DNA of 64,000 nt from an uncultured Acidimicrobiia bacterium (GCA_958295745.1 OY282370.1:2578548-2642547), one strand, 5' to 3'; numbered from the stretch's first letter, positions 1-9,576 are shown. The notes: generated by a model not told the origin, from the sequence alone. Made by a program: numbers and translations.

Positions 1-167
1 GCAGTCCGGCGGCTAGCCTGGGGAGGTATCTTTGGGTTCGACCGCCGGGCGCTTGGAACACCGAAGGTACGTGCAATAGCTGTTCAAGACGGGGATCCCC
101 TCCGGCGGTCGGCAGCCGGCGCTAGTACAGGGGCTCGGTCAGGGCTCTGATGGGAGGTACGGAACGG

Positions 168-1379
168 ATGATACGCGGGTTTAGGAAGATCTCGACGATG
201 CTGGCGGTGTTGGCCCTGGTTGCGGTTGCCTGCGGCGGTGACGACGGCGCCTCCGAACCGGAAGCCACCACCGCCGCAACCACCGCCGCTACGCAGGCGC
301 CCACCACCACGGCTGCTCCTGCCGACACCATGGATGACGACATGGAAGAGGCGGAGGCGCCCACTACCACCGAGGCGCCTACCACCACCGAGCCTCCTCC
401 GCCCGACTGGGGGGCCGCCGACTTCAACGGGGACGGCGTGGTGCGCATCGCGGCGATTATCGACGGCCCCAGGGACGACGGCGCCTACTACGAGGCCCTG
501 GTGACCAAGGTGGAGCAGATCTCCAGGGACGGCGGTTACGAGAATCCGTTGATCGTGGATCAAGTGGACCCCGCCGACTCCCGGAACGAGCTGGAGAACC
601 TGGTGGCACAAAGCGTGGACGTGGTGGCCATCGGGTCGAGCTCCCTGGCCGACGGCAACCACGATCTCTTCCTGGAACACGAGGAGATATTCTGGTACTG
701 CAACTGCGGCTCCGGCTATCAGGACACTCCGGGCATGCTCCGCAGCGCCGACAGCGGGGTGGAGCTCAACATCTCCGGCGGTTACGCCACCGGCCTGCTG
801 ATGCAGGAGCGGGGGGGCAACAGCGCCGTGTTCATCGGATGCTGCGACCTGAACTTCGAGCTGGAGTCCTTCCTGGCCTTCGAGTTCGGCCTGAAGCTGG
901 TGGACGAGTCGTTCGAGGTCACCTATGTGCCCACCGGTAACTTCCCCTACGACTTCAACAACACCGCCGGGGCCACCGAGGCCTACAACAACGCGGTGGC
1001 CGAGGGGGTCTCGGCCGTGTATCCGTTCCTGGGAGGCGCCCACGAGCCGATCGTGGCCCTCGCCAACGAGAACGGGCTGATCGTCATGACCGCCGGGCCC
1101 TCCAACGGCTGCGAGCGCACCGACCTGGCCTACGACCTCGAGATCAAGTTCGACGCCGGCGACTACCTGGCGCCGGTCTTCACGGAGATACTCAACGGCA
1201 CCGCCGTGGAGGGCGGCTCCCGCTACTTCAAGGTGGGGGTCGATCCGGAAGTGGGCGCCGAGTTCTGCGGCGCCACCGACGAGCAGGTGCAGATGCTGGC
1301 CGACCTGAACGCCCGCATCGGCGCCGACGAGTTCGCCGACAAGTCCTACGAGATACTGTCCACCGCCTACGGCTTCTAG
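168..1379 (+). CDS. BMP-family ABC transporter substrate-binding lipoprotein
   Basis: A 403-residue extracellular binding protein for a purine nucleoside or similar small substrate. An N-terminal signal peptide ends in a lipobox-like VAVAC with the lipidated Cys at residue 22. A long Thr/Glu/Pro-rich linker (about residues 30-75) follows, then a Bmp/Med-type periplasmic-binding fold. I chose the ATG at 168 over the one at 150 because a GGGAGG sits about 10 bases upstream and the signal peptide then begins with MIRGFRK. The next three genes encode the matching double ATPase and two permeases, which supports the transporter assignment. The exact ligand cannot be read from the sequence; nucleosides are the usual ligand of the family. 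Confidence 0.88.
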   Translation: MIRGFRKISTMLAVLALVAVACGGDDGASEPEATTAATTAATQAPTTTAAPADTMDDDMEEAEAPTTTEAPTTTEPPPPDWGAADFNGDGVVRIAAIIDGPRDDGAYYEALVTKVEQISRDGGYENPLIVDQVDPADSRNELENLVAQSVDVVAIGSSSLADGNHDLFLEHEEIFWYCNCGSGYQDTPGMLRSADSGVELNISGGYATGLLMQERGGNSAVFIGCCDLNFELESFLAFEFGLKLVDESFEVTYVPTGNFPYDFNNTAGATEAYNNAVAEGVSAVYPFLGGAHEPIVALANENGLIVMTAGPSNGCERTDLAYDLEIKFDAGDYLAPVFTEILNGTAVEGGSRYFKVGVDPEVGAEFCGATDEQVQMLADLNARIGADEFADKSYEILSTAYGF

Positions 1380-1384
1380 ATGTG

Positions 1385-1413
1385 ACAACCGGCGGGAACG
1401 GCGCAGCCGTTGT
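1385..1413 (+). promoter_or_regulatory. Intra-operon hairpin between binding protein and ATPase
   Basis: An inverted repeat pairs ACAAC plus GGC with GCC plus GTTGT (one bulged C, 12-base loop) just after the binding-protein stop codon. Such hairpins often protect the abundant binding-protein message or attenuate readthrough. There is no T-tract, so termination is unproven. Confidence 0.3.
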
Positions 1414-1484
1414 CCGGGTGTCGGAATCCGGCGGGGATTCGCAATGATCAGACGGCGGGGATCGGACGGGCGGGGGCCGTATAG

Positions 1485-3089
1485 ATGACGGCTGACGGCA
1501 GGACGGGCGCTCCTGTTCTCGAGCTGGCGGGAATGACCAAGCGGTTCGGGAAGGTGGTGGCCTGCGACGAGGTGGACTTCACGCTGCGCCGCGGTGAGAT
1601 ACACGGCGTCCTGGGCGAGAACGGGGCGGGCAAGTCCACCCTGATGCGGGTCATCTTCGGCCTGACCCTGCCCGACAAGGGGGTGATGAAGCTCGACGGG
1701 CGGAGCGTCCGCACCCTCGACCCCTTGGAGGCGGGCCGGCGGGGCATCGGGATGGTCCACCAGCACTACAGCCTGGTGGACAACCTCACGGTGTGGGAGA
1801 ACGCGGCCCTCGGCGAGCAGGGCCGGATCGATCCGGCGGCCACCAAACAGCGGATACGGGAGATATCGGAGAAATACGGGCTGGAGGTGGACCCCGATGC
1901 CTGGGTGCGTGACCTGCCCGCCGGCATCCGCCAGCGGGTGGAGATAATCAAATGTCTGCGCCGCGAGCCCCGCATCATCATCCTCGACGAGCCGACCTCG
2001 GTGCTGACGCCCGCCGAGTCCGAGCAGCTGTTCGACGTGCTCGCCGAAGGGGTGAAGAGCGAGCAGTGGGCGGTGGCCCTGGTGAGCCACAAGCTCGACG
2101 AGATCCTGCGGGCCGCCGACCGGATCACGGTCATGCGGCACGGGCGGGTGGTAGAGCGGTATCTGACCGTCCAGGCCGACGCCCCGTCCTTGGCCAGGGC
2201 GATGGTGGGGCGTCCGGTGGCTCTGCGGGCGGTTACCGCCGGCCTGGACGCCGCCGCCTCCGGGGCGCCGGTGGGGAAAGCCGCCCCCACAGGTTCCGGC
2301 GAAGACGAGGGGGCGGGGTTCGAGCGGGCTCCGCCGGTTCTGCGGATCGAGGGGGCGGCGGTGAAGGCGGGGGACGGCAGCGTGTTGCTGGACGGCCTGT
2401 CGCTGGAGGTGCGGGCGGGGGAGATCGTGGGGATGGTGGGGGTGGAAGGCAACGGCCAGACCCCCCTGGCCGACGTGATGTCCAGCATGCTGGAGCTGGA
2501 CGAAGGCCGGGTGGAGGTGGCCGGACGGGCGGTTACCACCGGGGCGGCGGGCGCCATGGCCAGGGCCGGGGCGGCGGTCATCCCCGCCGACCGCCACCGG
2601 TCGGGGTGTGTGCTGGGCTTGACGGTGGCCGAGAACTTGATGCTCTCCCTCCTCGACCGCATGCACAACCGGGGGCTGCTGCGCCGGGACGCCATCCGCC
2701 GCAACGCCCTCGACCTCGTGGAGGAGTACGGCATCCTCACGCCCGGCCCCGATACCCCGCTCGGCAACCTGTCGGGGGGCAACCAGCAGCGGGTGGTGCT
2801 GGCCCGCGCCCTCTCCGCCGACCCCAAGGTGATGGTTGCCCACCAGCCCACCAGGGGCCTGGATGTGGGGGCCATCGAATACGTGGGGGACCGCCTGCGC
2901 CGGGCCGCCGACGACGGGCTGGGGGTGCTGCTCATCTCCTCCGACCTGGGGGAGATATTCGCCCTGGCGGACCGCATCGCCGTGATCTACCAGGGCCGCA
3001 TCGTGGGCGGGATGCCCCGTTCGGAACTCGACATGGAGCGGCTGGGCCTGCTGATGGGCGGCGCCGGCGCAGCCGAAGAGGCCGCATGA
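1485..3089 (+). CDS. Sugar/nucleoside ABC transporter ATP-binding protein (double NBD)
   Basis: A 534-residue protein with two fused nucleotide-binding domains, as in RbsA/BMP-type importers. The first domain has a complete Walker A (GENGAGKST, residues 44-52), an LPAGIRQ signature near residue 145 and Walker B ILDEP near 166-170. The second domain has the altered P-loop GVEGNGQ typical of this family's C-terminal half near residue 320, but retains an LSGGNQQR signature near 430. It energises uptake from the cytoplasmic face with the two downstream permeases. Its stop codon overlaps the start of permease 1 in an ATGA junction at 3086-3089, indicating translational coupling. Confidence 0.93.
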   Translation: MTADGRTGAPVLELAGMTKRFGKVVACDEVDFTLRRGEIHGVLGENGAGKSTLMRVIFGLTLPDKGVMKLDGRSVRTLDPLEAGRRGIGMVHQHYSLVDNLTVWENAALGEQGRIDPAATKQRIREISEKYGLEVDPDAWVRDLPAGIRQRVEIIKCLRREPRIIILDEPTSVLTPAESEQLFDVLAEGVKSEQWAVALVSHKLDEILRAADRITVMRHGRVVERYLTVQADAPSLARAMVGRPVALRAVTAGLDAAASGAPVGKAAPTGSGEDEGAGFERAPPVLRIEGAAVKAGDGSVLLDGLSLEVRAGEIVGMVGVEGNGQTPLADVMSSMLELDEGRVEVAGRAVTTGAAGAMARAGAAVIPADRHRSGCVLGLTVAENLMLSLLDRMHNRGLLRRDAIRRNALDLVEEYGILTPGPDTPLGNLSGGNQQRVVLARALSADPKVMVAHQPTRGLDVGAIEYVGDRLRRAADDGLGVLLISSDLGEIFALADRIAVIYQGRIVGGMPRSELDMERLGLLMGGAGAAEEAA

Positions 3090-4225
3090 TCCCCGGCGCG
3101 CCCCCGGCCCCGGGAGGCTCGGCCGGGGGATGGCGCGGGCGGGGCGAGACGGCCCTGCTCTACCTGCTCAGCATCGGGGTGACGCTGCTGATCTCGGGCG
3201 GCTTGGTAACCATCACCGGCAACTCCTGGACGCAGGTGATGGGCGCTCTGCTCAACGGCGCCTTCCTTGCTCCCGGACGGTGGGGGAACACCCTGGTCAT
3301 CGCCGCTCCCATGCTGCTGGTGGCCCTCGGGATGGTGATCGGGGTCAAGTCCGGCATCTTCAACATCGGACAGGAGGGCCAGCTGCTGATGGGGGCGATG
3401 GCGATGGCGTATGTGGGCACCAAGCTGGCCGGGCCGGGGCCGCTGCTGCTGGTGGGTGGTCTGATCCTCGGAACCCTGACCGGAGGTCTGTTCGCCGCCC
3501 TCGCCGCGGTGATGCGGTTCCGGCGGGGGGTGCCGGAAGTGATCTCCACCCTGTTGCTGGTGTTCATCGCCTTCCAGATCAACGGTTTTGCCATCACGAC
3601 CGACTGGTTCCTGCGGGACCTCGACCCCAACCGGCCCAGCCGGGCGGTGACCAGCGCCCAGCTTCCGGCCGAGGCCCATCTGCCGGTGGTCACCCTGTTC
3701 GGCAACGAGTTCCACATCGGGCTGATCTTCGCCCTCGCCGCGGCGGCGGCGGTTGCCTTCCTGCTGACCCGCACCTCGACAGGGTTCAAGTTACGGCTGT
3801 TGGGCAGCAGCCCCAACGTTGCTCAGAACGTGGGGGTGGCGGTGGCCAGGTGGGGGAGCGCGGCCCTGTTCGCATCGGGGGCGCTGGCCGGGTTCGCCGG
3901 GGCGGTGATGCTGGCGGGCGGCGCCTCTAGTTCCCGCCTGACCAGCGGGTTCGCCTCGAACTTCGGATGGCAGGGCCTGCTGGTGGCGCTGCTGGCCCAG
4001 AGCCGGCCGCTGATGTGCATTCCCATGGCGATCGTGTTCGCCGGCCTCCGCACCGGTTCGGGTTTCCTGGCCGCCACCGGGGTGGACCGCAAGATCGTGG
4101 ACGTGATCCAGGCGCTGCTGGTGCTGGCGCTGCTGATTCCCCCCGCCGTCCAGTTCATCCGCGACCGGCGCAAGGCGGCGGCGGTGGCGGCGACCGGGGC
4201 GCCCGCCGAGCAGGGGGCGGGCTGA
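3086..4225 (+). CDS. ABC transporter permease (BPD_transp_2), subunit 1
   Basis: A 379-residue multi-spanning inner-membrane permease of the branched-chain/sugar/nucleoside permease family, probably a YufP-like partner in a BMP importer. After a short Pro/Gly-rich cytoplasmic N-terminus, hydrophobic segments recur through the protein, with family-typical motifs such as FNIGQEGQLLMGA after the third segment. The start is the ATG at 3086, overlapping the ATPase stop by four bases. A longer open frame reaching back to 1952 is out-of-frame shadow of the ATPase. Its own stop overlaps the start of permease 2 at 4223-4225. Confidence 0.9.
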   Translation: MIPGAPPAPGGSAGGWRGRGETALLYLLSIGVTLLISGGLVTITGNSWTQVMGALLNGAFLAPGRWGNTLVIAAPMLLVALGMVIGVKSGIFNIGQEGQLLMGAMAMAYVGTKLAGPGPLLLVGGLILGTLTGGLFAALAAVMRFRRGVPEVISTLLLVFIAFQINGFAITTDWFLRDLDPNRPSRAVTSAQLPAEAHLPVVTLFGNEFHIGLIFALAAAAAVAFLLTRTSTGFKLRLLGSSPNVAQNVGVAVARWGSAALFASGALAGFAGAVMLAGGASSSRLTSGFASNFGWQGLLVALLAQSRPLMCIPMAIVFAGLRTGSGFLAATGVDRKIVDVIQALLVLALLIPPAVQFIRDRRKAAAVAATGAPAEQGAG

Positions 4226-5160
4226 TGCTCGACGTGCTGGCTGCGCTGGCCGACATCTTCAGCAGCCCCACCATGTACGGGAGCGCGGTGCGGCTGGGCG
4301 GGTTCCTGGCCTTCGCGGCGCTGGGGGAGCTGGTGGCGGAGAAGGCGGGCACCATCAACATATCCGTGGAGGGGTCGCTCTTGGCGGGGGCGTTCGGGGG
4401 GGCGGTGGCCTACCACCTGGCCGGTTCCACATGGGTGGGGCTGGCGGTGGGGGCGGCCACCGGGGTGCTGATCGCCCTGATCCAGGCCAACATGAGCCAC
4501 CGCCTCACCGCCGACCAGTTCGTGGTGGGCCTCACCGCCAACGTGCTGATACTGGGCCTGGCAGGATACCTGGATGCGATCATCGACCCGATCGCCAAGC
4601 GGGCCTCCGTCATCGAGATACCGCTCCTCTCCGACATTCCCCTGTTCGGCCCGGCCCTGTTCGGCCAGACCTGGCCCACCTACCTGCTGTATCCGCTGTT
4701 CCCGATCACCTGGTGGCTGCTCTACCGGACCCGCTGGGGTCTCGAGGTGCGGTCGGTGGGGGAGAACCCCCAGGCCAGCGACGTGTCAGGCATCGACGTG
4801 AACAAGCGGCGCCGCCAGGCCGTCTGCTACGGCGGGGTGCTGGCCGGCCTGGGAGGGGCCTTCCTGGTGCTCGGCCAAGTGGGGAGCTTCGACACCGGGG
4901 CGGTGGGGGGGCGGGGCTTCATCGCCATAGCGGCCGTCTACTTCGGCGGCTGGACGCTGCGGGGGACTTTGCTGGGGGCGCTCCTGTTCGGCTTGGCCGA
5001 CGCCTTCCGCCTGGCGGTCCCGGTGCTCGGCTACCAGCTCAACGCCCAGCTGCTGGCCGCCCTGCCGTACGTGCTGACCATCGCGGTCATGTACTTCATC
5101 ACCAAACCGTTCCGCCAGCCCGCCGCCCTGGCCCACCCCTTCATACGCGGCCTCCGATAG
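4225..5160 (+). CDS. ABC transporter permease (BPD_transp_2), subunit 2
   Basis: A 311-residue membrane permease, the second channel subunit of the importer (YufQ-like). The motif GTINISVEGSLLAGAFGG is characteristic of this subunit, and the protein is largely hydrophobic throughout. The start ATG at 4225 shares one base with the upstream TGA, continuing the tight coupling of the operon. It is slightly shorter than permease 1, as usual for the pair. The substrate is inferred only from the BMP binding protein at the head of the operon. Confidence 0.9.
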   Translation: MLDVLAALADIFSSPTMYGSAVRLGGFLAFAALGELVAEKAGTINISVEGSLLAGAFGGAVAYHLAGSTWVGLAVGAATGVLIALIQANMSHRLTADQFVVGLTANVLILGLAGYLDAIIDPIAKRASVIEIPLLSDIPLFGPALFGQTWPTYLLYPLFPITWWLLYRTRWGLEVRSVGENPQASDVSGIDVNKRRRQAVCYGGVLAGLGGAFLVLGQVGSFDTGAVGGRGFIAIAAVYFGGWTLRGTLLGALLFGLADAFRLAVPVLGYQLNAQLLAALPYVLTIAVMYFITKPFRQPAALAHPFIRGLR

Positions 5161-5178
5161 GAGGGGCCGGCGCCGAGT

Positions 5179-5892
5179 ATGTTCTCCTATCACCCCCGGA
5201 TCATCGAACGGTATCCGGCCGTTCGGGCCGGGGTGGTGCATGCGGTGGGGCTGTCGAACGGCCCCGGCCCGCCCGCCCTGTGGGAGGAATACCGGGACCA
5301 GCAGCGGGCCGCAGCCGCCGAGACGGCCGGAATGCCCCTTGCGGCCGCGCCTTCCATCGGCGCCTGGCGCCGGGTGTTCTCCAGCTTCGGGGTGAAGCCC
5401 ACCCGATACCGCTCGGCGGCCGAGGCCCTGCTTCGCCGCCTCGCCAAGCACGGGGACATCCCGTCGATAAACCTGCTGGTGGACATCGCCAACCTGGTGT
5501 CGATCCGTTACCGGCTTCCGGTTGCGGCTTTCGATCAGGCCTCGGTCACCGGAACCACCTCGGTCTGCTTCGCGGGCGGCGGCGAACGGTTCACCGACCT
5601 CGGCGGCGCTCAGGCCGTGAACCCGGTGCCCGGGGAGGTGATCTTCGTAGACGGGGCGGGGGTGGTCAGCGCCCGCCGGTGGTGCTGGCGGCAGAGCGCC
5701 CAGAGCGCCACCCGCCCGGAGACGGTGGAGGTACTGTTCACGGTTGAGGGCCACCACGACGGCGCCGCCGCAGACGTAGCCGCGGCCGCGGATGACATCG
5801 CCGGACTCCTCGAGAGGCATCAACCCCGAGCCCGGCTTCAGGCGGCCCTGCTGTCCCCGGACGACCCGGGTTTCACACCCGCCCGGACGTAG
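5179..5892 (+). CDS. B3/B4 (PheT-like tRNA-binding) domain protein
   Basis: A 237-residue soluble protein matching the stand-alone B3/4-domain family (COG3382), related to the B3/B4 module of phenylalanyl-tRNA synthetase beta. Visible family features are the stretch GVKPTRYRSAAEALLRR and the segment with PSINLLVDIANLVSIRYRLP, followed by a Gly-rich beta core. Stand-alone members are thought to act on tRNA or mischarged aminoacyl-tRNA; no catalytic role is established. It starts 18 bases after the permease stop and may be co-transcribed with the importer, although a functional link is not obvious. Confidence 0.8.
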   Translation: MFSYHPRIIERYPAVRAGVVHAVGLSNGPGPPALWEEYRDQQRAAAAETAGMPLAAAPSIGAWRRVFSSFGVKPTRYRSAAEALLRRLAKHGDIPSINLLVDIANLVSIRYRLPVAAFDQASVTGTTSVCFAGGGERFTDLGGAQAVNPVPGEVIFVDGAGVVSARRWCWRQSAQSATRPETVEVLFTVEGHHDGAAADVAAAADDIAGLLERHQPRARLQAALLSPDDPGFTPART

Positions 5893-6274
5893 CCCCCGCC
5901 CGGCTGCGGGAGGCCGCGTCGGGCTTCTTCCGAATCGTGTGGAAGCTCTATTGGAGTCGGCCCACCTCTTCCGTAGTGATACCTAGCCCTTCGTAGACCG
6001 ATTCGAGGGCGGCCTGCACCGCCTCTCCCGATCCGGCCTGCGGGGCCCCGGCGCCCAGGTCGTAGCGTCCGGCGGCGGCGGGCCCCCGCCCGTTCGCCGC
6101 CAACGGTTCGATGACCCGGTAGAAGGCCATCCCTCGGCCTGGCTGATCCGGGCCGAATCCGGGTCTTCGGCGGCGGAGGTGCGGGCGCCGTATGTTGCGC
6201 GGGGCGGAAGCCCGATCAGGGTCACGAGAATATCCCCAGCCCCGCCAGGATTGCTTTGCCCCAGAGTCCGAAAC
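5893..6274. other. Intergenic stretch with a possible gene remnant
   Basis: No convincing gene lies here. On the minus strand a 60-codon frame (6130 to 5948) beginning MAFYRVIEPLA, and an overlapping frame starting at 6225, could be two pieces of one decayed protein, because the apparent coding signal passes from one frame to the other near 6130. I could not assign a family. The stretch also holds the downstream region of the convergent iron permease gene. Confidence 0.25.
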
Positions 6275-7882
6275 TCACCCTCTCAGCTCGCGGCGGAGGA
6301 TCAACACCCAGGTGAGCACCCCCGAGAGCAGGATCAGCACCAGCGAGGCGATGCCGACCTCGGCGAAGAATCCGTCCTCGGCGGCGTTCCAGATCCTGGT
6401 GGCCAGCGTTTCGAACCCGATCGGCGCCAGCAGGAGCGTGGCCGGCAGTTCCTTGAGCGTCGAAAGGAGCACCAACCCCCCTCCGGCGGCCAGGCCGGGC
6501 GCCAACAGCGGAAGGTCGATGGCGATGAACCGGCGGAGGGCCCGGGCGCCCAGAGTGCGGGCGGCGTCGTCGTAGTGGCGGGGGATGTCGGCGATCGCCG
6601 CCTGGGTGGACCGCATCGACTGGACGCCGAAGTGCAGCACGTAGACGAGGATGAGCAGCGGGAAGCTCTGATAGACGGCCACCAGAGGTCCGGGTGCATG
6701 GATAGCCCAGAACACCATGGCCAGCGCGACGACCAGGCCCGGCAGGGCGAACACCGAGGTGACGGAGGCGGCCGCCGCGCTCGACATCCAGCTGCGGCGC
6801 CGCGTGGCGGCGTAGGCCACGGGCAGGGTGATCGCCGCCGCGGCCACCCCGGCGGCGATAGCGGCGGCCGCCGAGTTCATCGAGGGCCGGACGAGGAAGC
6901 CCAGCCCGTCCCCGATCCCCGAGTAGCCGACACCGATGGTGGTGGAGCCGCGGGCGATCCAGAGGAAGAACACCACCAAGGGGGCGGCCAAGGCTTGTCC
7001 AATCACCCCGGCCATCAGGATCAGACCCGGGATGCGGGCGCGGCCCAGCCGGTACTGCACCTGGGGCTTGCGCATGATCGTCCCGACCTCGCGCCGGGGT
7101 GTGACCCCCCGCTCCACTGCGGCCACTGTCAGGGCGAGGACCGCCAGCACGAGACCGAGCGTGAGAGAGGCGGAGCGGTCGAACAGGCGGGCGGAGAAGA
7201 TGGCGCGGGTGATGGTGTCGAACCGCATCAGGGCCACGGCCCCGAAGTCGCTCAGTCCGTACAGGAAAACCAGCATCGTCCCGGCCGCCACGGTGTCGCG
7301 TATGTGGGGCAGCACCACCCTCGCCGCTATGCGCAGGGGGCGGTTGCCCAGCAGCCGGGCGGCTTCCTCCAGCGACGGTGAGGTGGTCGAGAGGCGGGAC
7401 AGAACCGGGAGGTAGACGTAGGGGTAACTGAGCAGCGTGAGGACCAGGAAGGCACCCCAGAAGCCTTCGATCCTGGGAAGGAAGGGTATGAGGCCCCCCC
7501 GGCCGAATGCGGAGAGCAGGGCGGTGGCGCCCACGAAGGAGGGGATCACGAGCGGAAGGGGCAGGACCACCCGCCAGAAACGCAGACCGGGCAGGTCGGT
7601 GCGGGCGACCAGCCAAGCCAGCGTAGTTCCCAGGATCGCGCACGAGACGGCGGCGGCGGATGCGATCAGCAGGGAGTTGCGGAGCGGACGCAGGGTGCGC
7701 GCGCTCGGCAGGATCGCCAGGAAGTCCCCTCCCAGGCTCAGGGCGCTCCAGGCCAGGTAGCCGATCGGAAAGAGGAACAGCAGGCCGATCAACCCCGCCG
7801 CGATCTGGAGGCCGGGGCGGCGGCGCGGCCTCAGGGCTGTGGCCGGGCCCGCCTCGTCAGGAGCTTTCGAGGCCGCTTTCAT
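6275..7882 (-). CDS. Ferric iron ABC transporter permease (FbpB/ThiP type)
   Basis: A 535-residue permease made of two tandem BPD_transp_1 units in one chain, each with about six membrane segments and an EAA-type loop (EEAARLLG in the first half, DDAARTLGA in the second). This architecture is standard for ferric-iron (FbpB/SfuB) and some thiamine importers. Its start overlaps the 3' end of the upstream iron-binding protein gene by 26 bases, so the two form one operon. The cognate ATPase is encoded separately at 10325-11374. Iron as substrate is supported by the neighbouring ferritin gene and iron boxes. Confidence 0.9.
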   Translation of the reverse strand: MKAASKAPDEAGPATALRPRRRPGLQIAAGLIGLLFLFPIGYLAWSALSLGGDFLAILPSARTLRPLRNSLLIASAAAVSCAILGTTLAWLVARTDLPGLRFWRVVLPLPLVIPSFVGATALLSAFGRGGLIPFLPRIEGFWGAFLVLTLLSYPYVYLPVLSRLSTTSPSLEEAARLLGNRPLRIAARVVLPHIRDTVAAGTMLVFLYGLSDFGAVALMRFDTITRAIFSARLFDRSASLTLGLVLAVLALTVAAVERGVTPRREVGTIMRKPQVQYRLGRARIPGLILMAGVIGQALAAPLVVFFLWIARGSTTIGVGYSGIGDGLGFLVRPSMNSAAAAIAAGVAAAAITLPVAYAATRRRSWMSSAAAASVTSVFALPGLVVALAMVFWAIHAPGPLVAVYQSFPLLILVYVLHFGVQSMRSTQAAIADIPRHYDDAARTLGARALRRFIAIDLPLLAPGLAAGGGLVLLSTLKELPATLLLAPIGFETLATRIWNAAEDGFFAEVGIASLVLILLSGVLTWVLILRRELRG

Positions 7883-8858
7883 CGATCAGTGCCTTGGTTC
7901 GCTCCAACCCGCCTCCGAGCCGATCGAAATCATAGGTGGCTACCTCGATGCCGGATAACGGGGGCAGTCCGGTCGGCTCGACTTCGGCGGTTAGCGGGTA
8001 CTCGAAAGTCTTCTCGCTGTAGAAGCGCTGTGCTTCTTCGCCGAGCATGAATTCCACCAGCCGGTCGGCCAGGTCGGGATCGTCGGTCGAGGCGAGCACT
8101 CCTATGGCGGTGACGATGAGCAGGGAACCGATGTCCCCGTCGGGGAAGAAGTAGTTCTCCGAGGCCGCACCGGGATCCTCCGCCTTGGCGCGGTGGTTGT
8201 AATAGTGGTTGACCAGCCCCATCGGCACGTCGCCCCGCCCCACGGCCTGCACGATCGAGGTGTTGTTGGCGTAGGTGCGGGCTTCGTTGGCGACGAGACC
8301 CTCGAGCCATGCCAGGGTGGCGTCGTCGCCGTGGACCTCCCGCATGGCTGTCACGAAGTCTTGGAAGGAACCGTTGGCCGGTGCCACCGCCACCCGGCCC
8401 CGGAACCGTTCGTCGGTCAGGTCGAACACCGAGGCCGGCAGCTCGGCGGGGTCGACCAGGTTGCGGTTGTAGACGATCACCCTCACCCGGCCCGATATCC
8501 CGACCCATAGGCCGCCCGTGTTGCGGAATCTGGCCGGGACCAGGGAAAGCACCTCGCCGCCGATGGGCCGGAGCCGCCCCTCACCCGCCAGGAAACCGAC
8601 CGCTCCCGGGCTCTGGGAGATGAAAACGTCCGCCGGGCTGCGATCTCCTTCCTGTTCGATGAGGAGGGCCAGATCGGCCGACTGGCCGTAGCGCACCTCT
8701 ATGTCGATTCCGGTGGTCTCGGCAAAGTCGTCCAGCAGAGGTCCGATCAGGTTGGAGGAGCGCCCCGAGTAGACCGTTATGACCTCGGTTTCCCCGCCGC
8801 AGGATGCGCCGACCAGCCCCAGGACGATGGCGAGAATTGCGAACGCCGTTCGTTTCAC
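7857..8858 (-). CDS. Ferric iron ABC transporter substrate-binding lipoprotein (FbpA-like)
   Basis: A 333-residue extracellular iron-binding protein. The GTG start at 8858 is set by AAGGA seven bases upstream and by the signal peptide it opens (MKRTAFAILAI), ending in lipobox VGASC with Cys20. The mature part opens with ITVYSGRSSNLIGPLLDDF, typical of the FbpA/FutA group, and contains the HYYNHRAKAED region where Tyr residues usually ligate Fe(III). A longer open frame to 9257 is not used. The promoter region carries two iron boxes (8938-8974). It heads the binding-protein/permease operon. Confidence 0.9.
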   Translation of the reverse strand: MKRTAFAILAIVLGLVGASCGGETEVITVYSGRSSNLIGPLLDDFAETTGIDIEVRYGQSADLALLIEQEGDRSPADVFISQSPGAVGFLAGEGRLRPIGGEVLSLVPARFRNTGGLWVGISGRVRVIVYNRNLVDPAELPASVFDLTDERFRGRVAVAPANGSFQDFVTAMREVHGDDATLAWLEGLVANEARTYANNTSIVQAVGRGDVPMGLVNHYYNHRAKAEDPGAASENYFFPDGDIGSLLIVTAIGVLASTDDPDLADRLVEFMLGEEAQRFYSEKTFEYPLTAEVEPTGLPPLSGIEVATYDFDRLGGGLERTKALIDESGLESS

Positions 8859-8937
8859 GCCGTGTTCCTTTCTACAGGTTCTACCGGTTCCATAGCTTTC
8901 ACGCCAAGGTATCGTAACGCCGCCGTCCGCTCGGCGC

Positions 8938-8974
8938 AAGGGTATCCTTATAAAGATTATTAGGACATCCTTAC
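8938..8974 (-). promoter_or_regulatory. Two DtxR/IdeR-like iron boxes upstream of fbpA-like gene
   Basis: Two imperfect palindromes with the core AGGnTATCCTTA: CAAGGGTATCCTTATA at 8938-8953 and TTAGGACATCCTTA at 8960-8973. A third partial match, AAGGTATCGTAA, lies near 8906. They resemble the actinobacterial IdeR/DtxR operator and lie 80-115 bases upstream of the iron-binding protein start, the right place for repression of uptake in iron-replete cells. Confidence 0.65.
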
Positions 8975-9291
8975 AAGGATGGCAGGCCCAGTTGTGGAGG
9001 ACCCGTTGTGGGCGGAAGGCCGGCGCCGCTCTGGTCGTGCTCGTGACGGCGGTTGCGGTGACTGACGTGGTTCTTACAGTCGATTCCTCTGCTTTGGTAC
9101 GCGCCTTCCGGGAGCTGATCGGCCTCCCGTTGCTCGCACGCAACATCCGTCTCCGAGCCTGCTGGGGCGTTCCGGATACCCAGGGAAGCCCCATCGCGCC
9201 GGACGGTTCCGGCCCGCCGACCCCCGCGCCGTCGCCGAGGTGATCCAACGACTTCAACTACGCCCAAGTGATCACCCTGGAAACCGATTGC

Positions 9292-9365
9292 TCATGGCCG
9301 GGGGCGTTGGGTGGGCGGCATGGGCGTCGAGCGGCCTCATGACCCGGATCATCGGTCGCAACGGC
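9292..9365. repeat. Dispersed intergenic repeat, copy A
   Basis: About 75 bases that align, with scattered substitutions and small indels, to 46228-46303. Both copies begin TCATGG, continue through a G-rich stretch with GTTGG and GGGCGGCA, and end with TCATCGG and GCAACG. No conserved reading frame is evident. It sits in the long intergenic region between the divergent iron-uptake and ferritin genes. Confidence 0.5.
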
Positions 9366-9447
9366 GTGTCTGTGGGGTGCCGGTGACCCTCCCGCATCGG
9401 TCATCGGGTGCCTTGGCGATGAAGGGTCGTACCGCCTCGATGAGATT

Positions 9448-9489
9448 GTAAGGCTATCCGTATGAGAAATATCAAGATACCCTTATAGA
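9448..9489 (+). promoter_or_regulatory. Two DtxR/IdeR-like iron boxes upstream of ferritin
   Basis: GTAAGGCTATCCGTATG (9448-9464) and CAAGATACCCTTATAG (9473-9488) share the AGG-TAT-CCTTA core with the boxes upstream of the iron transporter genes. They lie about 90-130 bases before the ferritin start. In actinobacteria IdeR can activate ferritin from upstream boxes while repressing uptake genes, so opposite regulation from similar sites is plausible here. Confidence 0.6.
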
Positions 9490-9576
9490 TGATAAGATTG
9501 TTCTCGGTTTCTGATATTGCTCGAACGGCTAGGGTAGGAGGGAGTTTCACGACCGAAACAGGACAGGAGACGAGAT

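Noticed and set aside
1621-2460. Altered second P-loop of the double ATPase as a sign of inactivation
   Set aside because: GVEGNGQ in the C-terminal half is normal for this ATPase family, so it is not an oddity.
84-2843. A 919-codon open frame on the minus strand opposite the transporter genes
   Set aside because: Its product is His/Gln/Arg/Gly-rich noise typical of the antisense of GC-rich genes, while the plus strand encodes a clear binding protein and ATPase.
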